Assembly: GCA_030373045.1 (NCBI GenBank)
Contig: JAUCPW010000027.1
Span: forward strand, 1 to 64,000
Source: Candidatus Fermentibacter sp.
GTDB lineage: Bacteria > Fermentibacterota > Fermentibacteria > Fermentibacterales > Fermentibacteraceae
Reading direction: 5' to 3'
Length of the DNA stretch: 64,000 bases
Under the pieces are notes generated by a model. That model did no database searches and was not told the DNA's origin. It saw only the letters and a program-made list of their open reading frames with translations. Position 1 is the stretch's first letter. Each line of letters starts with the position of its first letter. Of this stretch, positions 33,833 through 42,857 are shown piece after piece. The position numbers and the translations under genes are program-made.

Positions 33833-35598
33833 GGCTCCTCCAGGCGGATCCGCCGCCCATCGCCGGAACACCGGAATGCCGCGGTCACCCTGAGCGTCCC
33901 GGCGGGATGGTTGCCGAGGTCGCAGATCTCCGTCCAGACCAGCGAATCCCCCTCCAGCCCGGCACTCACCGAGTAGCCTCCGCCGGCAAAGGGTCCGGGC
34001 GGCGATGCGGTCATGCCCCCCGGGATGGCGACGGCCCCCTCCAGCACTTCCAGCAGGGGCGTATCGGTGCCCTGCACCCTGCCGTCGCGGTCGGGGGCCG
34101 ACAGCAGAAGGGCGGAGACCCTCGATCCTGCAACGTCGAGATCCGCCAGCCCGGGGAGGATCATGCGGATCCCCCCGGATTCGACCGCGCGGGACGGGAT
34201 CGAGACCGTCCCCGACACGGAGAAGTCCGAGAGCGGGTCGCACGGATCGCCGTGGACCCCCAGGGTGCTCCCGGGCGAGACGCCGAAGAGCGCCTCGAGG
34301 AGCTCCGGCCAGGCTCCGGAGTCGACACGCGAGAGCATGTCGCGCCAGAGTTCGTCGGCAGCTCCTGCGAAACCGACCTCCATCGTGCCGCGGAGGCTGT
34401 CCAGCCCGGGTGAGAATCCCAGGGAGACCCTCATCCTGAGGGAATCGAGTCCGGGGTCGGGAACCGTCACGTATCCTTCGCACCAGGGGGCGAGAGGGAG
34501 GACCGGGAGGCCCCGGAGCGCATAGCTTGCGGGGGTGGAATGGCCTGTGGTGGAGGGGTCGAGCACGTCGAGCACGCCGTCCCTGTCGAGCAGGACCACC
34601 ATGTGGTCGAAGTCCCTGATGCCGCAGAGTGGATCGAGGGGGTGCGACGTCCTCGTCAGGCCGAGCCAGGCACCGTGACCCGCCGCCCTGAGAAGCGCGG
34701 CCAGGAGAACCGACTTGTCCCTGCACACCCCGCATCTGTCCGAGAGCGTTTCGGACGGCGTCCGTGGGGTGAAGCCGGGATCGGTGCCTATCCCCGATCC
34801 GAGATATGAGATGTTCGAGGCCACCCACGCCCTGAGGGTGTCCGGATCCGTACCGGTCGAGTCGAGAACCGGGGCGAGCGCCGACAGCTCCTCGCCCGAC
34901 GGGATGCCCGGATCGAGGATCCCGTACAGGAGGACGCCCAGTTCGCCCGGTGAATGCGAGGAGATCGTGACGTGCCCGGCCTCCTGCTCGACCGGCACCC
35001 CGAGGGGCAGCACCGGCAGAGGCTCCATCGGACCCGACCGCCACTCCACCGTCCTCACGCCGTCTGACGTGAAGTCGGACAGGGGGCCGGGCCCCGTGAA
35101 GTGCAGCGGCACCCCGTTCGGCCAGCGGACCGTGAACGAGCTCGAATGGATGCTGTCCGAGGACTGGGTGTAGAAGGAGTAGCTGTAGGCGTCGGCGAGG
35201 GGCAGTCTGCGTATCTCCCGGCGCGTCGAGACGAATATGGTGTCGCCTGTCTCGAGGCCGGGGAACTCTATCAGATACTCCCTGAAGTTGCTCTCGAGCC
35301 TGCCGGCTTCGGCCAGCCCGGGCCTGGGCCTCTCGGTGGAGGCGGCCTCTGAGTCGGGTCTCCCGGGGCGCAGGGGATGAAGCTCGGCCGTGATCACAGT
35401 TATGGTTTCATTCCAGCTGTCGTAGGGGACGGACAGGGTCGAGAACCTGGAGACGCCGGCGGCATCGAGGGGGATGACCACCTCCAGGGATGTCTCGACC
35501 GCCGCGGCCGAGTCGCACGCCAGGTCGACAAGGGCCTGGTGCCTGAGGAAGACCGCATCGGTGCCGAGGATCAGGGCAGCCAGGAGAACAGGCGCCAA
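33829..35598 (-). CDS. Secreted DUF3857/transglutaminase-domain protein
   Basis: The 589-residue protein starts at TTG 35598 with a short signal segment (LLAALILGTDAVF). The N-terminal half is a DUF3857-like beta domain. The transglutaminase-like core has Cys292 in CGVCRDKSVLLAALLRAAG, His332 in DFDHMVVLL and Asp347 in DVLDPS, a complete triad. The C-terminal domain is beta-rich. Related proteins occur in Bacteroidetes and other diderms, usually exported; substrates are unknown. It is followed directly by the degenerate paralogue, suggesting a pair. Confidence 0.78.
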   Translation of the reverse strand: MAPVLLAALILGTDAVFLRHQALVDLACDSAAAVETSLEVVIPLDAAGVSRFSTLSVPYDSWNETITVITAELHPLRPGRPDSEAASTERPRPGLAEAGRLESNFREYLIEFPGLETGDTIFVSTRREIRRLPLADAYSYSFYTQSSDSIHSSSFTVRWPNGVPLHFTGPGPLSDFTSDGVRTVEWRSGPMEPLPVLPLGVPVEQEAGHVTISSHSPGELGVLLYGILDPGIPSGEELSALAPVLDSTGTDPDTLRAWVASNISYLGSGIGTDPGFTPRTPSETLSDRCGVCRDKSVLLAALLRAAGHGAWLGLTRTSHPLDPLCGIRDFDHMVVLLDRDGVLDVLDPSTTGHSTPASYALRGLPVLPLAPWCEGYVTVPDPGLDSLRMRVSLGFSPGLDSLRGTMEVGFAGAADELWRDMLSRVDSGAWPELLEALFGVSPGSTLGVHGDPCDPLSDFSVSGTVSIPSRAVESGGIRMILPGLADLDVAGSRVSALLLSAPDRDGRVQGTDTPLLEVLEGAVAIPGGMTASPPGPFAGGGYSVSAGLEGDSLVWTEICDLGNHPAGTLRVTAAFRCSGDGRRIRLEEP

Positions 35599-35601
35599 TG
35601 C

Positions 35602-36327
35602 CTAGCCCCCTTGCGGCATGCTGAAACCCGGAAGGCTCCTGTCGAGCCCGAGGAGGGTGGCGCTGACGAATCCGGCCCTGAGTGCTTCCACGTCGGTGCC
35701 TTTCTCGTCCCTGAGGGGCAGTTCGTGGCATCTGCCGTACCGGTAGGATCGCCCCGGCTCGAGTACGATGAAGGGAGCATCCTGCGAGAACCTGCCCGTC
35801 CTCGTCCACACCGGCGGGCCGAGCATGCAGGAGGGGGCATCCGGGATGTTGAGATTGAGCACCGAGTCGGGGGGAATAGAGGCGTGCACGCCGGAACGGA
35901 TCAGGCCTGCAACATACTCGGCGGCGCAGCCCAGGTGCAGGGGCGAAGGGGACCCGGAGCTCACGGCGATGGCGGGGATGCCCCAGAAGGCGGCCTCGCT
36001 GGCGGCGGCGACGGTGCCGGAGTAGTGGACGTTGTTCGCGAGGTTCGGCCCGGGATTGATACCGGAGACCGCCAGGTCGGGTATGAATCCCAGCAGCTCG
36101 CGGATCGCCAGCTTGACGCAGTCGGCGGGGGTTCCGCCCACCGACCAGGAGCGCCCGCCCGTGCTCGTGACCTCGATGTCGCGGTAGAGCCCCAGGGCAT
36201 GGCCCGACCCGCTGCAATGGACGGCTGGAGCCACGACATACACTTCCCAGGAGGAGCGGAGCGCAGCCTCCATGGCTTCGAGCCCGGGCGCTCCGATGCC
36301 GTCGTCGTTCGTCAGCAGGATCCTCAT
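35602..36327 (-). CDS. surE: 5'-nucleotidase SurE
   Basis: SurE is a metal-dependent phosphatase acting on nucleoside 5'- and 3'-monophosphates. The 241-residue protein has the metal-binding LTNDDGIGAPGL at the N-terminus, VVAPAVHCSGSGHAL, GTPADCVKLA and SGINPGPNLANNVHYSGTV, all characteristic. Length is normal. It lies three bases before the transglutaminase gene and just after the PorV-like gene, all in one direction. Confidence 0.96.
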   Translation of the reverse strand: MRILLTNDDGIGAPGLEAMEAALRSSWEVYVVAPAVHCSGSGHALGLYRDIEVTSTGGRSWSVGGTPADCVKLAIRELLGFIPDLAVSGINPGPNLANNVHYSGTVAAASEAAFWGIPAIAVSSGSPSPLHLGCAAEYVAGLIRSGVHASIPPDSVLNLNIPDAPSCMLGPPVWTRTGRFSQDAPFIVLEPGRSYRYGRCHELPLRDEKGTDVEALRAGFVSATLLGLDRSLPGFSMPQGG

Positions 36328-36337
36328 GGCGCTCAGG

Positions 36338-37243
36338 TCAGATCCCGGTGGTCAGCACGATCCTGTGGACGTCCCCCAGGGACATCGCACCCGGGATCCA
36401 CGCGTAGTCGAGGGCCCAGGCGCCCGCGGACAGGCCGATGCCCGCGGTGAGGTCCTGGGAGTCGTTTCCCAGCCGGTACCCGCCGCGCAGGTCGAGCCAC
36501 GCCGCCGGCGAGAGTTCGAGCCCCGCCCCGCCGGACATGTCGTTGTCGATGGGCTTGCAGGTTTCGAGGGAGAGCGCTGCGGGGCCGGCCCAGGGGAGTT
36601 CGGCCCGGGTCGAGATCCCGGCCCTCCAGGTCATGGGCATCCGGTACCCGGGCCGGCTGCCGAAGTCGGCCGAAGGACCGATGTTCTGCACTGCGAGGCC
36701 CAGGTCGAGCCAGGGCAGGGGGTGCACCGCGGCCGAGGCGTCGACGGTGAAGCCCCACTCGTCAGTCTCCCAGATCTCCTCGTGCAGCAGCTTCATGCCT
36801 GCCCCGGCATCGAGGGGGCCCGACGAGGCCGCAACCGCACCGGAGAGAGCCAGGTCGAGGTAGTCGAAGGTTCCGAGAGGTTCTGCCACCGGTTCGTCGC
36901 CCCTGTACTCGAGCCCTCCTGCCGAGAGCGCGTTTATCCCCGCGGAGAAACGCAGGCCTCCGGAAGCCGCGACGAGAGAGGCCGTGTTCTGGCTGGCAGA
37001 GCCGAAATAGCTGGCATGGCTCGCCGAGACGCTCGCGCCGTCGAGGCGCGCCAGGCCCGCGGGGCACGAGAATCCCGAGAGGGGTCCGGAATTGAAGAGC
37101 ACGGTGCCGCCGAGAGCGGCGGCGCGGGCCGAGACCTCGATCTTGAGGAACTGGAATGCCGAGGCTCCGGCATCCCGGTATATTCCGTCTCCGGAGGCCG
37201 CATGGACGCAGACGGCCGCCATGACGAACGGGAACGCTCTCAA
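36338..37243 (-). CDS. PorV/PorQ-like (UPF0164) outer-membrane protein of type IX secretion
   Basis: The 301-residue protein starts at TTG 37243, five bases after GGAGG, with a signal peptide (AFPFVMAAVCVHAASG). The next block, DAGASAFQFLKIEVSARAAALGGT, is the hallmark N-terminal motif of UPF0164/PorV proteins, FadL-like beta barrels that shuttle sorting-domain cargo in type IX secretion. Downstream are alternating strands and VQNIGPSADFG. It ends with a barrel-like strand. Its presence agrees with the sorting domains on at least four window proteins, but no core T9SS gene (porK-N, sov) is in the window. Confidence 0.8.
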   Translation of the reverse strand: MRAFPFVMAAVCVHAASGDGIYRDAGASAFQFLKIEVSARAAALGGTVLFNSGPLSGFSCPAGLARLDGASVSASHASYFGSASQNTASLVAASGGLRFSAGINALSAGGLEYRGDEPVAEPLGTFDYLDLALSGAVAASSGPLDAGAGMKLLHEEIWETDEWGFTVDASAAVHPLPWLDLGLAVQNIGPSADFGSRPGYRMPMTWRAGISTRAELPWAGPAALSLETCKPIDNDMSGGAGLELSPAAWLDLRGGYRLGNDSQDLTAGIGLSAGAWALDYAWIPGAMSLGDVHRIVLTTGI

Positions 37244-37326
37244 GGGCACCTCCGGTTCGTTGTTGTTCAATCTATCTGATACCTCCGGCGATGACAACGG
37301 TTCCACCGCCGGGGACCGGAGGACGG

Positions 37327-38139
37327 TTGGGTCGGATCATCGAGATCAGGTCGGGCGCTTCCGGGGGCCCGTGGAACATGGCGGTCGACTCGCTCCTGCT
37401 CTCCATGGCGGAGAGCGGTGAGATCGGGTTCGCTCTGAGGACCTACACCTGGAAGCCTGCATGCGTCTCGATCGGGAGGCTTCAGGACCCCTCGAGGGAG
37501 ATCTCGGCCGGAGCGCTGCGCGCCGCCGGCGTGGGAGCGGTGCGCAGACCCACCGGGGGCAGGGCGGTATGGCACGAGAACGAACTCACGTACTGCATCG
37601 CGGCCGCACCCGGGCATCCCGCGGCGTCGGGCTCCATTGAGCAGAGCCTGGCCATGACGGGCGGCATGCTCGTCGAAGCGCTCGAATCCCTGGGCGTGCC
37701 CGCGACGCTGGCCCGGGCGGACAGGCACCATCTCCCCCGCGGGACGGCCTCGAACCCCTGCTTCACGTCGCACGGCCGCATGGAGGTCATCGTATCCGGC
37801 TGCAAGGTCGTGGGAAACGCCCAGGCCCGGAGGAGGGGGGCGTTCCTCGAGCACGGCTCCATCATCGTGTACAACGATCAGGTAAGGCTCGCGGACTTCC
37901 TCCCGGGGGCGGACGCCGGATCGAGATGCTCCGTCAGGGACGTCCTCTCGTCCGGAGTCCGCGGCCTCGGCGACTTCATCCCCGGCATCACCCCCGGCGA
38001 CGTCCGGGAACCGCTCCATTCCGCCTTCGCCAGGGCCGCGGTATGCACCCCCGAAGCCCTGGAGGAGGGCGACCTCGACGTGAGCCGTCTCGGAGCCATG
38101 AGGGATTCCCTGGAACGGGAGGCGCTGGAATGGGAGTGA
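37327..38139 (+). CDS. lipM: Octanoyltransferase of the LipM type
   Basis: LipM moves octanoate from acyl-ACP to lipoyl proteins. The 270-residue protein belongs to the BPL/LplA/LipB fold: RRPTGGRAVWHENELTYCI (residues 73-91), the likely nucleophile Cys145 in NPCFTSHGRMEV, and CKVVGNAQARRRGAFLEHGSI, all as in LipM rather than LipB. The next gene is lipA, so together they make lipoyl cofactor. TTG 37327 with GGAGG four bases upstream is preferred; ATG 37291 is an alternative without a ribosome site. Confidence 0.85.
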   Translation: MGRIIEIRSGASGGPWNMAVDSLLLSMAESGEIGFALRTYTWKPACVSIGRLQDPSREISAGALRAAGVGAVRRPTGGRAVWHENELTYCIAAAPGHPAASGSIEQSLAMTGGMLVEALESLGVPATLARADRHHLPRGTASNPCFTSHGRMEVIVSGCKVVGNAQARRRGAFLEHGSIIVYNDQVRLADFLPGADAGSRCSVRDVLSSGVRGLGDFIPGITPGDVREPLHSAFARAAVCTPEALEEGDLDVSRLGAMRDSLEREALEWE

Positions 38140-39026
38140 GGGACCGCATGCCGGAATGGCTCAGGACCTCCACGCTGGGCGGCGACGGGGCCGCCAGGGT
38201 GCGGAGGCTCATAGGCGGGGCCGGCCTCCACACCGTGTGCAGGGAGGCCGCCTGCCCCAACCAGGGACGCTGCTTCGACAAGGGCACGGCGACCTTCCTG
38301 ATCCTCGGCGACACCTGCACCAGGCGCTGCGCCTACTGCGCCGTCCGCAAGGCGTCGGGCTCCCTTCCCCCGCCCGATCCCGGCGAGCCCGGCAGGGTTG
38401 CCGGGAGCGTCCGGGAGCTCGGGCTCTCGTACGCGGTGGTGACCTCGGTCACGAGGGACGACCTGCCCGACGGGGGTGCATCCGTCTTCGCCGACACCAT
38501 CCGGGAGATCCGTTCGCTGTGCCCGGGCACCCGGGTGGAGGTGCTGACGCCGGACTTCGGGGGCGATCCGGCAAGCCTCTCCCTGGTTGCGGAGGCCCGC
38601 CCCGACGTCTTCAACCACAACATCGAAACGGTGGAGAGGCTCTTCCCGGTGCTCAGGCCGGGGGCTTCGTATCGCGCATCCCTCGAGGTGCTCGCCCGGT
38701 TCAGAGCCATGGCTCCCGGAATACCCACAAAGAGCGGCATGATGCTCGGTCTCGGAGAGACGGCCGCCGACACGAGGGATTCCCTGGCCGGGCTTCGAGA
38801 CGCAGGCGTCTCCATCCTCACGCTCGGCCAGTACCTGATGCCCAGCCGGAACCACCATCCCGTAGACAGGTTCGTCACTCCCGAGGAGTTCGACGGGTGG
38901 AAGGCCGAGGCGCTCGCCGCCGGCTTCCTGGCGGTGGCTTCCGGACCTCTCGTGAGGAGCTCCTTCGACGCGGCAGCGAGCTTCGAGAGCCTGTCCGGCC
39001 GATCCTGCCCCGGGGGGCGGAGTTGA
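38130..39026 (+). CDS. lipA: Lipoyl synthase
   Basis: LipA inserts two sulfurs into protein-bound octanoate. The 298-residue protein has the auxiliary cluster motif CREAACPNQGRC, the radical-SAM motif CTRRCAYC, VVTSVTRDDLPDGGA, FNHNIETVERL, TKSGMMLGLGET and the C-terminal RSSF serine ligand. The start ATG at 38130 overlaps lipM by 10 bases with GGGAGG eight bases upstream; ATG 38148 is a possible alternative. It is coupled to the dihydrouridine synthase downstream (TTGA). Confidence 0.97.
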   Translation: MGVRDRMPEWLRTSTLGGDGAARVRRLIGGAGLHTVCREAACPNQGRCFDKGTATFLILGDTCTRRCAYCAVRKASGSLPPPDPGEPGRVAGSVRELGLSYAVVTSVTRDDLPDGGASVFADTIREIRSLCPGTRVEVLTPDFGGDPASLSLVAEARPDVFNHNIETVERLFPVLRPGASYRASLEVLARFRAMAPGIPTKSGMMLGLGETAADTRDSLAGLRDAGVSILTLGQYLMPSRNHHPVDRFVTPEEFDGWKAEALAAGFLAVASGPLVRSSFDAAASFESLSGRSCPGGRS

Positions 39027-39982
39027 CCGCCGCCCCCAGGGAGTACACCCACGGCTGTTCGCTGGCCCCGATGGCCGGTTTCAGCGACTCGGCCTTCAGG
39101 ATCATCTGCAGGAGGCTCGGTGCGACATCGTGCGTCACCGAGATGGTGAGCGTCCAGGGGCTCTCGAGGAAGTCCGCCGGATCGTGCCGGCTGCTTTCGT
39201 TCTCGATCCACGAGAAGCCACTCGGTGTCCAGCTCTACGGCTCGGAACCCGCCGACTTCGAGCGGGCCGCGCGCACCGTCTCCGGGATGGGCTTCGACTT
39301 CATCGACATCAACGCGGGCTGTCCGGTCAGGAAGGTGCTCGCCAGCCGGTCGGGCGCCGCTCTCCTCCTCGATGTCCCAAGGCTGCTCGACATAGTCTCG
39401 GCGGTGTCGGCCGGGGCGGACGGCCTCCCCGTGACGCTCAAGATCAGGCTCGGCTGGGATCCCTCGAGGCCCCTCCCCCGCGAGATCGGGGCGATGGCGG
39501 CGGCCAGGGGGGCTTCCGCGCTGGCCGTCCACGGCCGCTACCGGACCGACATGTTCGAGGGCCCGGTCAGGCTCCCGGAGATGGCCGGGATCGTCGAGGC
39601 CTCACCCATACCCGTCGTGGCGAACGGCGATTCGACCACCCCCGCCGCAGCTCTGCGGATGCGCGATTCGTGCGGGGCGTCGGGCATCCTCGTTGGACGC
39701 GGCGCGATCGGGAGGCCGTGGTTCTTCAGGGCCGCGTCCGGTACCGGCACCCCCGAGCCGGGGCCGGGTGAACTCGCCCCGGTCGTGCTCGAGCATCTCT
39801 CGCTCATGAGGGCCTGCATGCCCGAGCCCTTCGTATTCCATGCCTTCAGGGGCCAGCTCGTGCATTACCTGAAGGGATTCCGCGGAGCAGCCTCCCTCAG
39901 ATCCAGGGCCGTCCGGGTGGAATCGGAGGAGGACGTCAGGGACGTGCTGGATGAGGCGGCAGCGATGTCGGAGGCTGTATGA
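39023..39982 (+). CDS. dus: tRNA-dihydrouridine synthase
   Basis: Dus reduces specific uridines in tRNA with FMN and NADPH. The 319-residue protein has LAPMAGFSDSAFRIICRRLGA at the start (FMN-binding; quoted within limits as LAPMAGFSDSAF), QLYGSEP, the catalytic DINAGCPVRKVL, LKIRLGW and VVANGDSTTPAAAL. It starts with TTG 39023 overlapping the lipA stop. The subfamily (DusB-like or other) is not certain. ATGA overlap with the next gene suggests four-gene coupling from lipM. Confidence 0.95.
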   Translation: MTAAPREYTHGCSLAPMAGFSDSAFRIICRRLGATSCVTEMVSVQGLSRKSAGSCRLLSFSIHEKPLGVQLYGSEPADFERAARTVSGMGFDFIDINAGCPVRKVLASRSGAALLLDVPRLLDIVSAVSAGADGLPVTLKIRLGWDPSRPLPREIGAMAAARGASALAVHGRYRTDMFEGPVRLPEMAGIVEASPIPVVANGDSTTPAAALRMRDSCGASGILVGRGAIGRPWFFRAASGTGTPEPGPGELAPVVLEHLSLMRACMPEPFVFHAFRGQLVHYLKGFRGAASLRSRAVRVESEEDVRDVLDEAAAMSEAV

Positions 39983-40755
39983 GCATCAGGCGGATGTCCG
40001 CCCTGCCCCTGCTGATCGCCGCCGCATCGTGCGCGCCAAGGGAGGCCGCGGTCGCGCCGGAGATCGCCGTCTCGGGCGGCACCACCCTCGACTACGTCTG
40101 GCAGGATGGAGATACCTGGAGGTTCCTGGCCTGGGCCATCCTCGACTCCGAGAACGGCGAGGGGTACGAGGCCATTGCGCTCACATCGGGCTTCATGCCC
40201 GACCAGGCTCCGGCGGCAGGCTCGATCGTCACGCTCCCGCTCGACCCTTCGATGAGGGAGGCCCTCGAGAACAGGCTGGCCTCGGCCAGGCTGGTCAGGG
40301 AGGCCACGGGTCAGCACGGAGCGGGTCGTGAGGAGGAGTCGGAGGCGAGCCTGCGGGAGGCCATGACGGTCGATCCCGGCTGGTCGGTGCCGCGTTACGA
40401 CCTGGCGCTGCTCCTCATCGGCAGGATGGATGCCGGCTCCGCACGGGCGGTTCTCGAACCGGTGTCCGGGAAGCCCAGGGCCGCCCTGCTGCTCGGACTC
40501 ATGGCGTGGGAGGAGGGCGACGTCATGGCTGCGAGGGCCAGGCTCGAGGCCGCGGTGGCCGCGGAGTACCCTCCCGCCGAAGCCCTGGCCTCGGCTGCCA
40601 TCGCGTACATGGTCACGGGCGAGGACTACCTGGCCGGCAGGCTCTGGACGAGGCTGCTGCAGGACGCGTCGGCTCCGAGCGAGCTGAGGCTCATGGCCGT
40701 GCGCTTCTGCCTGGGAATGTACGAGCCGCTTCCCCCCGGGTTCGACGGGTTATAG
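39979..40755 (+). CDS. TPR-containing lipoprotein
   Basis: The 258-residue protein has a signal peptide and lipobox (LPLLIAAASC). An N-terminal beta segment (TTLDYVWQDGDTWRFLAWAIL) precedes TPR-like helical pairs from about residue 115 (EEESEASLREAMTVDPGWSVPRYDLALLL, quoted in part: ASLREAMTVDPGWSVPRYDL). A function is not evident; TPR lipoproteins usually scaffold envelope complexes. It overlaps dus by four bases and meets the convergent NlpC gene tail to tail with a 6-base overlap. Confidence 0.7.
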   Translation: MSIRRMSALPLLIAAASCAPREAAVAPEIAVSGGTTLDYVWQDGDTWRFLAWAILDSENGEGYEAIALTSGFMPDQAPAAGSIVTLPLDPSMREALENRLASARLVREATGQHGAGREEESEASLREAMTVDPGWSVPRYDLALLLIGRMDAGSARAVLEPVSGKPRAALLLGLMAWEEGDVMAARARLEAAVAAEYPPAEALASAAIAYMVTGEDYLAGRLWTRLLQDASAPSELRLMAVRFCLGMYEPLPPGFDGL

Positions 40756-41277
40756 GAACCGGCCGGCGCCCACTATCCTGCTGAAGAAGTAGGGATTGGC
40801 CAGGGACTGCCGGACGACTCCCCGGCTCGACGAGGCATGGACGAAGAACCCGTCGCCTATGTAGATGCCGCAGTGCGATATTCCGCTTCCCGACGTGTTG
40901 AAGAAGATGATGTCGCCGAACCTCAGGTCGCCGGGCTGGACCTGCCGGGCCGCCTCCGCCTGAGTGCCCGCGGTCCTCGGGATCGCGATCCCCATCTCGG
41001 CGAAGACCGCCTGCGTGAAGCCCGAGCAGTCCACACCGTCCTTCGTCTCCCCCCCGTACCTGTAGGGAGTTCCGATCCAGCCCTCGATGATGTCCATCAT
41101 GCGCCTGTCGCCGCCCGTCACCGGCTCCCCGGCGTTCGAGGAGACCCCGGCGGACCAGGCGGCCCCCCTGCAGTCGATCCCCCCGCCCGTGTAGACGGGG
41201 GCCGGGGAGCACGCGGCCAGGGCGAGGAGAGCCGCGAGCGGCGCACCGGACATGAACGGGCCCGGGCGAGCCCTCAT
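40750..41277 (-). CDS. NlpC/P60 cell-wall peptidase, lipoprotein
   Basis: The 175-residue protein has a lipobox (LALAAC) and an NlpC/P60 domain with the catalytic Cys in DGVDCSGFTQAVF, the His in SGISHCGIYIGDGFFVHASS and the usual GDIIFF. It should cut gamma-D-glutamyl bonds in peptidoglycan stem peptides from an outer- or inner-membrane anchor. The ATG at 41277 shares its A with the nadB stop (TGATG). A longer open frame upstream is a shadow of nadB. Confidence 0.92.
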   Translation of the reverse strand: MRARPGPFMSGAPLAALLALAACSPAPVYTGGGIDCRGAAWSAGVSSNAGEPVTGGDRRMMDIIEGWIGTPYRYGGETKDGVDCSGFTQAVFAEMGIAIPRTAGTQAEAARQVQPGDLRFGDIIFFNTSGSGISHCGIYIGDGFFVHASSSRGVVRQSLANPYFFSRIVGAGRFL

Positions 41278-42857
41278 CAGTGCCTTATCACCGTGTCCCT
41301 CCCCGGCGGGACGGTGTCGGGGCAGTCGAGGTTGTAGTGGAGGCCCCGGCTCTCGCGCCGGAGGAGCGCCGAACGGACGATTATGCCGGCCACGTCGCAG
41401 AGGTTCCTCAGTTCGAGCAGGTCCTTCTGGGGCAGGAGGGACCAGTAGTCCTCCTCGACCTCGCGCGAGATCACGTCGAGTATCCGGAGCGCCCTGCGCA
41501 GCCTGCGGTCGGTCCGGATGATGCCCACGTAGTCCCACATGGTGCTCCTCACGGCGGCCCAGTCGTGCTCGATCAGCACGATCTCCGAAAGGGGCCTCGC
41601 CCTCCCGAAGTACCAGTCCCTCACCGAGAGATCGGCGGGGAGCGGCCTGAGCGAGCCGGCCACGGAATGTGCCGCCTCCATGCCCATGACTCCCGCTTCG
41701 AGAAGGCTGTTGCTGCCCAGCCTGTTGGCACCGTGGAGCCCGGTAGATGCGGCCTCGCCCACCACCCTCAGCCCCTCCATCTCGGTCGAGCCGTCGATCC
41801 CTGCCACTACGCCCCCGACGCAGTAATGGGCCGCGGGGACGACGGGGATCGGCTCCTCCCATGGTTTGATGCCGACCGATGTGACACCTTCGGTCACCTC
41901 GGGGAACCTCTCCTCCAGAGCCCTCCTGCCCAGGGCTGTCGCATCGAGGACGACGTGGTCGTGCCCGAGCCTCTTCATCTCCGAGTCTATCGCCCTGGCC
42001 ACGACGTCCCTCGGGGCCAGCTCGAGCCTCTGTGCATCGTAGCGTTCCATGAAGCGCTCGCCGGTGAGGTTGCGGAGCACCGCCCCCTCCCCTCTCAGCG
42101 CCTCCGTGATCAGGAAGTTCCTGCGGTCCCGGTGGAAGAGGCATGTGGGGTGGAACTGGTAGAACTCCATGTTGCGCACGGGAAGGCCGGCGCGCCAGGA
42201 CATGGCTATCCCGTCCCCGGTGGCCCAGTCGTCGTTCGAGGTGTACCTGTAGACCTTCCCCGCCCCTCCGGTGGCTATGACCGTCTCCGATGCCAGGACG
42301 GTGAACACCTCCCCGTCGGCGAGGACGTACGCGCCCAGGCACCTGTCCGATCCGGCCGCGGTCTGGGCGGGTTCCGACCGCGATGCGGTGAGGAGGTTGA
42401 TCGCGAACGCCCCCTCCATGATCTCGATGTTCCCGCGGGACCGGCACATCCCGGTGAGCAGGTCGCTGATCCACCTGCCGGTCCTGTCCAGGTAGTGCAG
42501 CACCCTCCTCCTGCTGTGGCCGCCCTCCATGCTGCCGACCCCCTCGTCGGCGCCCTCCAGGCGCACCCCCCAGGAGGCCAGCCTCTCTATCAGGGCGGGC
42601 CCGCGCGAGATGATCTCCCGCGCGACCTCCGCGTCCACCATGCCTCCGCCTGCCCTGATCGTGTCATCGAGGTGGAGGTCGGTGCTGTCATCGGCGCCCA
42701 CCGGCGCGGCTATGCCGCCCTGGGCAAGGCTCGTGCTGCCGGCTGGCAGACTGATCTTGCTCAGCAGGAGCACCCTTACGGACCCGGGCAGTTCCAGCGC
42801 ACAGGACATTCCGGCCAGGCCGCCTCCTATGATCAGCACGTCGCATCTCCTGATCAC
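41277..42857 (-). CDS. nadB: L-aspartate oxidase
   Basis: NadB oxidises L-aspartate to iminoaspartate in NAD synthesis; in anaerobes fumarate is the usual electron acceptor. The 526-residue flavoprotein has the FAD dinucleotide motif VLIIGGGLAGMSCAL, STSLAQGGIAA, HDHVVLDATALG, AAHYCVGGVVAGIDG and ANRLGSNSLLEAGVMG. It starts at GTG 42857, overlapping the lpxK stop. NadA and NadC are not in the window. Its location inside an LPS operon is odd and may only be positional. Succinate dehydrogenase flavoprotein is unlikely given the overall sequence. Confidence 0.94.
   Translation of the reverse strand: MIRRCDVLIIGGGLAGMSCALELPGSVRVLLLSKISLPAGSTSLAQGGIAAPVGADDSTDLHLDDTIRAGGGMVDAEVAREIISRGPALIERLASWGVRLEGADEGVGSMEGGHSRRRVLHYLDRTGRWISDLLTGMCRSRGNIEIMEGAFAINLLTASRSEPAQTAAGSDRCLGAYVLADGEVFTVLASETVIATGGAGKVYRYTSNDDWATGDGIAMSWRAGLPVRNMEFYQFHPTCLFHRDRRNFLITEALRGEGAVLRNLTGERFMERYDAQRLELAPRDVVARAIDSEMKRLGHDHVVLDATALGRRALEERFPEVTEGVTSVGIKPWEEPIPVVPAAHYCVGGVVAGIDGSTEMEGLRVVGEAASTGLHGANRLGSNSLLEAGVMGMEAAHSVAGSLRPLPADLSVRDWYFGRARPLSEIVLIEHDWAAVRSTMWDYVGIIRTDRRLRRALRILDVISREVEEDYWSLLPQKDLLELRNLCDVAGIIVRSALLRRESRGLHYNLDCPDTVPPGRDTVIRH

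Noticed and set aside
32342-35044. A single 900-residue protein
   Set aside because: The first 400 residues are the upstream transglutaminase gene in the wrong frame; the true start is TTG 33832 with a signal peptide.
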